Under the pieces are notes generated by a model. That model searched no databases, was not told where the DNA came from, and worked only from the letters and a program-made list of their open reading frames with translations. From Gnetum montanum (taxonomy: Eukaryota; Streptophyta; Gnetopsida; Gnetales; Gnetaceae): a DNA stretch of 64,000 nucleotides. Positions 57,024 to 64,000 of this stretch are shown one piece after another. The position numbers and the translations under genes are program-made. How positions within the stretch are numbered: the stretch's first letter is position 1; each line of letters opens with the position of its first letter. The stretch covers positions 230,668 through 294,667 of the forward strand of contig MNCI01027470.1 of the NCBI GenBank assembly GCA_015680685.1. The letters are read 5' to 3'.

Positions 57024-58310
57024 TGTTGACCTTTTGGTATGTCAAAAACTTAAGCAAAATGGAGAACAAGAATGTTTGTATGATGTGTTTATATGACATG
57101 GAGACCACAAGAACCTACTAGACATAAATGAAGACTCTAGGAATGAGAGCTGCAACAAGATATCAAAGCGATTACTACAAGGACTTAAGTAGGAGCAAGA
57201 AAAAAGATAAAACCTATAGAAAAATGAAGAACCAACCAAGATTAGTGATGAGCCAAATCAACAAAAGAAAGCATTGAGAAGCAAAGCCCAATATCTAAGA
57301 AGACATCTCCAAGAAGTAAAAGACATCTTAGTTGAAGTGTAGATTAAATGTAGAGAGGACATCTCATAAAAATAGTAAATGTCTACTATCAAGTGAAGAT
57401 GTCCCCATGATGACGAAGATGTCTTGGATGAGATGAAGGTTGCTCAAAAGAAGAAATATTTTAGAAATAGTAGATGTCTACTTTATGAAAAAGATGTCTC
57501 CATGAAGACATCTTCTTAGAGATGTCTCCTTCGGTAGAGACACGTCTTCCCTGAATTGAGGTTTGTGTAGTGAGATGTTCCAATATCAAAGAATACATAT
57601 CCAATGACTATTAGATATCTATTGCATAAATTCCAAGGTGATTTCAGAAACATCACGGCTATAAGAAGACTTCATTCTCTTGGACAGTGTGTAGGTGTTG
57701 TGCATGAATAGTCACTATCAAAGCAATCATTACATAGTGTAATTGTGTACCTAATCTATAATATCATTTTCTTGTGTATTGTACTTCATTATCATATCAT
57801 CTATGTTGTTGTATTGAGTGCTATTGAATTTTGCCTCAAAGTCAAGGATTTTTAAATTAGTTGCACTTGAGATTTTGTTTTTCTTTTCGTTGCCCCATTG
57901 GGGTTGATGTGCTTCTTACGAGAAGACATCATCCTTGAGCTTGTTGGGATCATATGGGATTGAGTGTTGGTGTAGTTTCATAACACTTAGGAATGGAGCT
58001 CAAGTTGTAAAGGTTGTTGGGTCCTAGAAATGACATTCCAAGCTTGTTAGGACCTTTCAGGGTTGAGTGGATTGATAGCGATGAATCATTTTGGAGTGAA
58101 GCTTAGAGCTATATAAGGAATGATATCCTCAAAGCATATTTTTAGAGAAACAAGGTCCAGAGATGTGTAAGTGGTCTACACTTTGACTGTGGAGTACCCA
58201 AGTTGGAAAACCATGTAATTTCTTGTGTGTGCTTTGTGTTGAAGTTTTTTAATTTGGGGAACTTATTCATCCCCCCCTTCTAAGCTCAATGATCCTCATG
58301 CATCATGGCC
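57024..58310 (+). repeat. Solo LTR, probably Ty1/copia (SIRE/Maximus-like)
   Basis: It starts TGTTGACCTTTTGGTATG and near its end has ATTCATCCCCCCCTTCTAAG, the C-rich string typical of the 3' end of this kind of copia LTR. It contains several AGACATCT and AGATGTCT words at 57300-57540 that can form hairpins. No internal region is attached. The right end is approximate and no clear target duplication was seen. It interrupts antisense gene copy 3. Confidence 0.5.
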
Positions 58311-61049
58311 AAGGTTGATTACTTCTTCTTCATCAATGCTCTTTAAAACTACACAAATTTATTTCTTTCTTTCTTTCCAATAAGCATGGAAAGAAGCATT
58401 GTGTCTAACCATGTTACTGCCTCTAATCTCTACTCCCAACAACTCTACCTAGTTAGAAAACATCCTTATTTGATGTTCATGCTTCTCTTTATTATTTCAT
58501 GTTTGCTCCAATGAATCTAGGAGTATGGCATTGGTATTGGTATGCTGTATGACCAATACTCCCACATCCTTAGCATAGTTGAGGGTAGCACTTATTTTAT
58601 TAGCAACAATCTTCTCTATTACTACATCAATGTTTATTGCTAGATCATGAAATATAAAATGATCCTTATTTAATTTTTTTATTTCTACATGGTAAACAAG
58701 AGAACAATAGATTATTTGCCTCTAACAATGAGCATTATTCTATAGTAATAATATTGATAACTTACTTTCTCCTGGAGATATTAACTTCAACTTTAACTCC
58801 ATATTCTCCACAAAGGCTTCCAACATCATTTTCTTGTTCTTTACATAAGCACAAATTTTTCTTTTGATCTCTCTCAAAGAGAAAAAATGATTAAGTCTAT
58901 TTAACATCATTATAATTAATGTACAAACTTTTGACACAATGTCATTTATACTTATCATCTGACATGGAAAGCTTGGAACTTGTTACCTCCTTAATTCACT
59001 TGAAATCCTCTACATCATTCAAAATTGGTTTGCTTGTTGCTAGAGTGATGTATGCTAAAGGTTGAGGAGAGATCTTGAACTTTGGTAGTTCCTCTCTTTC
59101 TCTATCTCCACCTTTCTATTCTTTTTCACCTATTTCATCAAGGTTTAAATCAAAGAAATTAGAAAAATACATACTTTCACTGTCCCATTAGTTTTTCTTT
59201 GATGAAAACAAGTCATGTAAGAAATATTTTTCCTCATAACTCATGCCTTCCTTTTAACCTTTGGGAATTAAAGGAAGGCTGGAACATAACCTTTTCCTTT
59301 CATGTTCTTGTGCTATTTTATCTCAAGTAGCTTCTATGGACAAAAATAGGCAAGCCTTAGGATCACATCATTTTTTGGTGACATCAAGATTAGAAACTAT
59401 GCCACATCAATGACACTTAGCACAAGAAAATAACAAAAGCATAAAACTCACAAATACTTGTTCATGGCTATAATTTCTCTAAGGATACTTTAACTTCTAG
59501 AGTCTTGGAGGATATTTCCTTCTCAAAAAGAGGTTTCCTCTTTCTCAATGTTCATATGTTTTCCATATTTCTAGAGGTACTCTCCAAAATCCCCTCATTT
59601 CCTACTTATGTGTCATCACTTATTTTCTTTTGGGGTTCCTCAATTTTATTAGATATTGAGAACCTAACCTCTTCTCTAGTCTTTGATGTTGACATCAAAG
59701 AACTATTACTTTCAATGCTATAGCCAAGCATCAGACTTCCTAAGTGTTGGCAAAATGGGGACTTAAGATTTTCCTCTGATGTAAGGTTTGATTTCTTCTC
59801 TTCTATGTGGGTAAATAATGTTCCCACTATCTTTATTATTTCATAATATAACCCAAAATTTAGCTACTTGCTCACCATCTTCTTCTTTTTCTTCTTTCTT
59901 TCTTTGGAAAACTTCTCCATTTCTTCCACTACCCCTTGATAGATTATTGGTGCCTAGTTAGTTATTCTCCATTGGATCATTATCCCATAGAACTACCTAG
60001 GGGCTATTTTCCATTTCTATCTTATCTTATTTTAGAAGAGTATCTCCATGAACAAAGGGAGTGATATCTTTAAATTTTCATTGTTCCCTTTGTGGATGTT
60101 AATGATGTCCTATGTCTTTAAACCAACCCATTCTTCTATGATTATCAGTTTAACTAAATCTAGGTTTGAACTATTGATCTTTATTCCTTACTCTAGAACC
60201 CCAAATAATACATTAGTGTAGTCAAATTCCAAGTGATGTTCACTTTTTTTTGCTTCACACACATAAAATGTTTTTTTCGTTGTTGAATAGCTCTTTATTA
60301 GACCTACATACTTTGTTACACTAGGGTAGGAATGCTTTAAGCCTAAAGCACATAAAATTTCCATCCTATTGAACTTTCCAAAATATCTTATACCTTCTCT
60401 CTCAAGCAACCAAATTTGGATGCTTTGTGCCACACTAGTGGATCTCAATTTAAACTCTTGAAGCACTCTTGTGACATTGATAAACATGATGTCATCTATG
60501 CTTATTTGAGCTACAAGTAAGCATAAATCATTGTTAACTAATCTTATTTTTTAACCTGCAAAAATAATAAAAATACACAAAAATTAAGTAACTTTTGCTT
60601 ACTTTTTGGCCTCAAGATAATCCTTGATCTCTTTGGACACTCTGCATTTTCTCCATGGACTTCATTCCATAGTGAATGAAGCCATCCATTATTATTGTAT
60701 TTGTTCTAGAACTTATGTAGTCTCGATCCCTTGTATTGCACATTGAAATGGAACATCACCTAAGGTATCCAATATTGATGCTAGGAGAGATCTTCCAACA
60801 AGTTCTAAAAAACTGCTAGGTGATCAAGACTCTATATATTCTAATCATTGAATCTACATACAATGAAGCTCCAAGATTAGTTCCTTTTAGGTAGTAAAAG
60901 GTTGAATTTCTTTTAACACTTAAATTTCTAAGTCATCTCTTGATAAAAATTTGAAAGCCCAATGGATTGCACATTTCCATTGAAATCAAGATTTCTAGTA
61001 TTAATGTGCAATGGACACTAAACTACTAATATTTTATATGCTCCCACAA

Positions 61050-61415
61050 CTAATCCAAGTGTTTCCTATAGTCTATGAAATCCTTATACTTCTCTTCAAT
61101 ATCAAACCATAGCTTACAGTTTATTTGAGTAAGCTCAATAGAGAATCCTAAAAATATTGCCTCTAGGACTTGTAGAATTACCTCTTCCCCCAACCTAGTC
61201 CAAATCACTATGTGAAAGTGAGTGATGTTGAACTTCAAAAATTTTGCAACTCCCTTGCTAGTCCATAGTTTGAATGGCATCAACATGTTATCGTCAAATA
61301 GGAGCTTACATAGAATTAGACTTGACTTTCTCCACTTATTTTCTAGGATACTTCTTTCATCCAAAAGAGAGAAGTATATAGGCTCAGTTAAAAGGAGCAT
61401 AGGTGTTGCAACATC
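61050..61415 (-). pseudogene. HAD/FCP1-like domain exon, antisense gene copy 3
   Basis: PMLLLTEPIYFSLLDERSI aligns with the motif I strand of copies 1 and 2, again with Glu at the nucleophile position. LWTSKGVAKFLKFNITHFHI then VIWTRL matches the FCP1-like block, with Thr at motif II. The acceptor-like TTTCAAG lies 15 nt before the motif I strand (16 nt in copies 1 and 2). Confidence 0.5.
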
Positions 61416-62690
61416 CTTGAAACAAAAAAGAAAAAAATGTTTTGGCATCAAAAACATAGTCTCACACCAAAATATTAGCTAAATATCAAACATCTTTGAA
61501 TCACATTAGTCTCATGTCAAAACCATCTCGAGTTTTCTATGTGGTATGTTGGCTCCTAGTTCATCGCTTTGATGTCTTACATTGAAAATAGAACTTTACT
61601 ATAGGACATTACTTTTATACTTACTACTTTGGTGTTTGGAAAAAACAGCTACAACAAAAATTTTTCATTTCCTACATACTATAGTTTTCATATTTTATCT
61701 TAATGCAAATTAATGTTAAATGTTAAAAATAAGATAAGGCATTTGACAAAAACATTTACCAACTCTAATGTTTTACATCATTTATTTTTGCAAACAATAT
61801 CATCCTTTTTCTTGTGTGACGTTTGGTAAAAATGTTATGTTCTTACATGAAATTGTTGATGTTCCATGTCGAAAAGCTCTTTTGATACATGAAATTATCC
61901 TATTTCCAACACTTAGCGCTTGGCGAAAGCACTCTCATGTTGAAACCTCATGTCATGTTCTTCCCACCTTGTGTGCTTTGCTTCATTTTTACCTACACTA
62001 TATAATGCATCTAATAAATTTAGCTTATAATAACACAATAATCACAAAATTGATTTCCCTAGTAATGTTGTTGCTCAATACATCATAGTAACAATGTTAG
62101 ATTCATGATATTACTCGATTTTGTCATAAAATTTTTTACAAAACATATATTTCAATGTGCTTTTAGTATATTGGCAAGATAAATTGTAAAATTAACACAT
62201 GCATTTTATTTCTAGAGGCAAATCTCAAAAATTTCCAAAACCCTCAAAAATCAAACTATGTAATGGGGTTCTTGATTCCCCAAAAATTCTTGAACTAAAG
62301 GCTTTAAATTTAAACTTTAAAGTTACTCTACACTACTAAACAACATCAAGTTCAAGCTTAGCATTGCATCTAGCTAGAAAAATCTTTCAAAAATTGAAAT
62401 TCCAACACAGTCATAATGGCAAATCCACAAAAATAATAAAAATTGATAAATATTTTTGAACTAGAGTTTGGGTAAATTACATTTGAGATCTAGGAGGGAG
62501 GGAGTAGGGCAAAGATAATCCCTTGTTGCTAGTGGGTCCATCTCTGGTCCTTTGCTTGCTACTATTGCTACTTGTCATGTTGTTTTTGGAAGTTTGCTTT
62601 ACTACCACTTTCACTTGCTCACGCATTGATTCTTTAGTAATTTGATGTAAATGAAAGTTTTCATCTCCAAATTTTCCTCTTTTCATTGTT

Positions 62691-63155
62691 TTTATAGCTT
62701 AGAAATGACAAGAATTATAGGAAATTTGACATCCGCTTTCTTCTAAAGTCTATTAACTTAATGTTTGATGTTTTCTCTTAGATGGACAACTTGACTTCTT
62801 GATTCTAGCCTAGGTAAACATGGTTGTCTCTTAAAATTATGTACTTTAACCTCTAAACTTGAGTTATCTTGCAAGCTAGTTATGTAGGACTTTATATCCT
62901 TCTTTTATGGACTTAATATCAAGAAAAAAAAAACTTTTCTTGTATCCTCTTTAGACATTTACTTAGTCAAATCTCTCTTTCCTTGACCAAAATGGTTTGC
63001 TAACTAATAATTAATTGATTGACATGCTAGTACTAAGTCATAAGTGTGAATAAAATACTCTTTAACTTAGTGCTCTTCTCTCTTCAAATCTTTGAGAGTC
63101 TATTCTAGCAATCTTACAAAAGCATTCCATTCCTTTCACTTAGGAATATAGGATA
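62691..63155. other. Noncoding spacer between antisense gene and RT, element F
   Basis: AT-rich, with no coding seen. Unlike B and C, I do not see a clear TTAAACTGGCA array here. Confidence 0.4.
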
Positions 63156-63805
63156 ATGTTTAGTCTAGACCCTAAGCTGATTCAACACATCATCATCTTG
63201 GAAGAAGGTTCCAAACCCATTAAACGAAATGTTAGCAAAATTTCTCAAACTATAGTTCTCACTATAAAAGAAGAGATTACTAAGCTCTACAATGCTAGAT
63301 TCATTATCCTATCAACTATTATAATTAGATCTCTAACATGATTGTAGTTTCCAAAAAGAATCTAGGCAATTGCATATGCATTGACTTTCATGAACTTAAC
63401 AATATCACTCTTAAGGATGACTTTCTATTTCCTAGCATCGATTAGATTATTGACTCTAAAGTTCATCATGTTCTTTTATCACTCATGGATGGGTTTTCTA
63501 GTTATAACCATGTCTAGATAAATCTAGAACATTAGCAATATGCCTCTTTCATGACTTCTTTGGAAATGATTTACTACATTAAAATGCCATTTGGATTCAA
63601 GAATGCTAGAGCTACTTATCAACGAGGTATGAATTTTATTTTCAATGACATGATGTTTAAAGTAGTTAACAATTATATTGAAGATATGATGATTAAATAT
63701 TTCTTAGAAATTGATCATGGTTCTACCTTAGATCAAGTTCTAACTTACTATGACAAGTTTAACTTTCATCTTAATCCCAGGAAATGCACTTTTGGGTTCT
63801 TATAG
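63156..63805 (+). pseudogene. Reverse transcriptase, element F (partial)
   Basis: The pre-RT frame 63156-63341 (DPKLIQHIIILEEGSKPIKR, IKEEITKLYNARFI) is followed by broken fingers (DDFLFPSIDXIID, SLMDGFSSYNHV). The palm is open at 63551-63805 (YIKMPFGFKNARATYQRGMN), with the active site YIED instead of YxDD, ending LNPRKCTFGFL and a stop. The next expected segment (G.LLGF.VS) is not found, so the element is disrupted there. Confidence 0.85.
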
Positions 63806-64000
63806 GCAAGATGTTGAGTTACCTTATTTTGTAAGGTGATATATGTTGGCACATTTTTACCATTTCATGGAACAGGTGGACTTATTTGCAAATGGTGAGG
63901 TACAGAATCCTAATGAACTGAAACTATTCAAGGAGGATTATGTTCTTTCTTGTAAAGAATTCTGCAACAGTTAATTAACCATGAAGTTGGAATAGAAATG
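63806..64000 (+). other. Unassigned sequence at the right edge
   Basis: It does not continue the RT thumb. A short readable QVDLFANGEVQNPNELKLFK is unassigned. It may be another insertion or a deletion junction. Confidence 0.3.

Larger units (their letters stand above)
56345..62690 (-). pseudogene. Antisense retrotransposon gene, copy 3 (element F)
   Basis: The same gene as copies 1 and 2, split by a copia-type LTR. Exon 1 candidate is 62686 leftwards (NFHLHQITKESMREQVK, similar to EFKHQGLTKVDEVRDT of copy 2). The HAD-like exon is 61415-61050. The second conserved block is at 60487-60188 (SVAQSIQIWLLEREGIRYFG, YVGLIKSYSTTKKTFYV). An acidic part lies near 59827-59606 and a coiled-coil-like part at 58958-58740. 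The probable end, EEVKEEVVEDEIRLL, lies near 56460-56345. This is the only copy whose C-terminal end may be present. Heavy decay. Function unknown. Confidence 0.65.
47480..64000 (+). mobile_element. Element F: Tat-like Ty3 element with two nested insertions
   Basis: gag (47480-49113), protease region (54941-56030), antisense gene (56345-62690), RT (63156-63805). Element G (49114-54940) and a copia-type LTR (about 57024-58310) are inserted in it. It has the same gene order as element C. No 5' LTR was found, and the 3' part lies beyond the window. Confidence 0.75.

Noticed and set aside
1-64000. Host protein-coding gene, tRNA or rRNA
   Set aside because: Every coding segment I can identify is retroelement-derived or belongs to the antisense family. 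No cloverleaf or rRNA-like conserved sequence was noticed, though a covariance-model scan was not possible.

Overview
This window looks like intergenic DNA from a very large plant nuclear genome. I see no host gene, tRNA or rRNA. Almost all of it is old LTR retrotransposons nested in each other and decayed by stops, frameshifts and transitions. The main family is a Ty3/gypsy lineage of the Tat/Ogre kind, with a second (archaeal-type) RNase H between RT-RNase H and integrase. The element sizes (one is about 20.6 kb), the LTR divergence and an RNase H-before-RT fragment at 27.1-28.5 kb suggest a gymnosperm or fern-like genome rather than a compact angiosperm; this is inference.

Layout. Element A (1-5073) is the 3' end of a Tat-like element: RNase H, second RNase H, integrase, minisatellite, PPT and 3' LTR. 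Element B (5074-18396) lacks its gag side and keeps an antisense gene, a 2.6 kb tandem-repeat block, RT-RNaseH-RNaseH-integrase, a PPT and an LTR. A fragment (18397-19250) leads into a 550-bp LTR (19251-19800) and a gag (19801-20618). That gag is split by element C (20619-41171, two 2.1 kb LTRs) and resumes at 41172. An inverted piece of the same 550-bp LTR follows (41721-42070), then a Ty1/copia element (42071 to about 47.1 kb). Element F (47480-64000) has gag, protease, the antisense gene and RT. It is interrupted by chromovirus G on the minus strand (49114-54940, with chromodomain) and by a copia-type LTR (about 57024-58310).

The most notable observation is a minus-strand, intron-containing gene at the same place, between protease and RT, in elements B, C and F. 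The three copies are strongly diverged but share their order: a short first exon, an exon resembling the FCP1/NIF-type HAD phosphatase fold with Glu where the nucleophilic Asp should be, a second conserved block, an acidic stretch and a coiled-coil tail. Intron 1 has the same phase in B and C, and in C a TATA box lies upstream on the minus strand. In B and C the spacer upstream of this gene carries the hairpin motif also found in that element's own LTR. The RT-integrase cassette is flanked on both sides by short TTAAACTGGCA-type repeats, and a stem-loop just before the PPT is kept in all three 3' ends. For pol to be expressed across an interval of several kb, the protease-RT region would probably have to be spliced out, as reported for Ogre elements.
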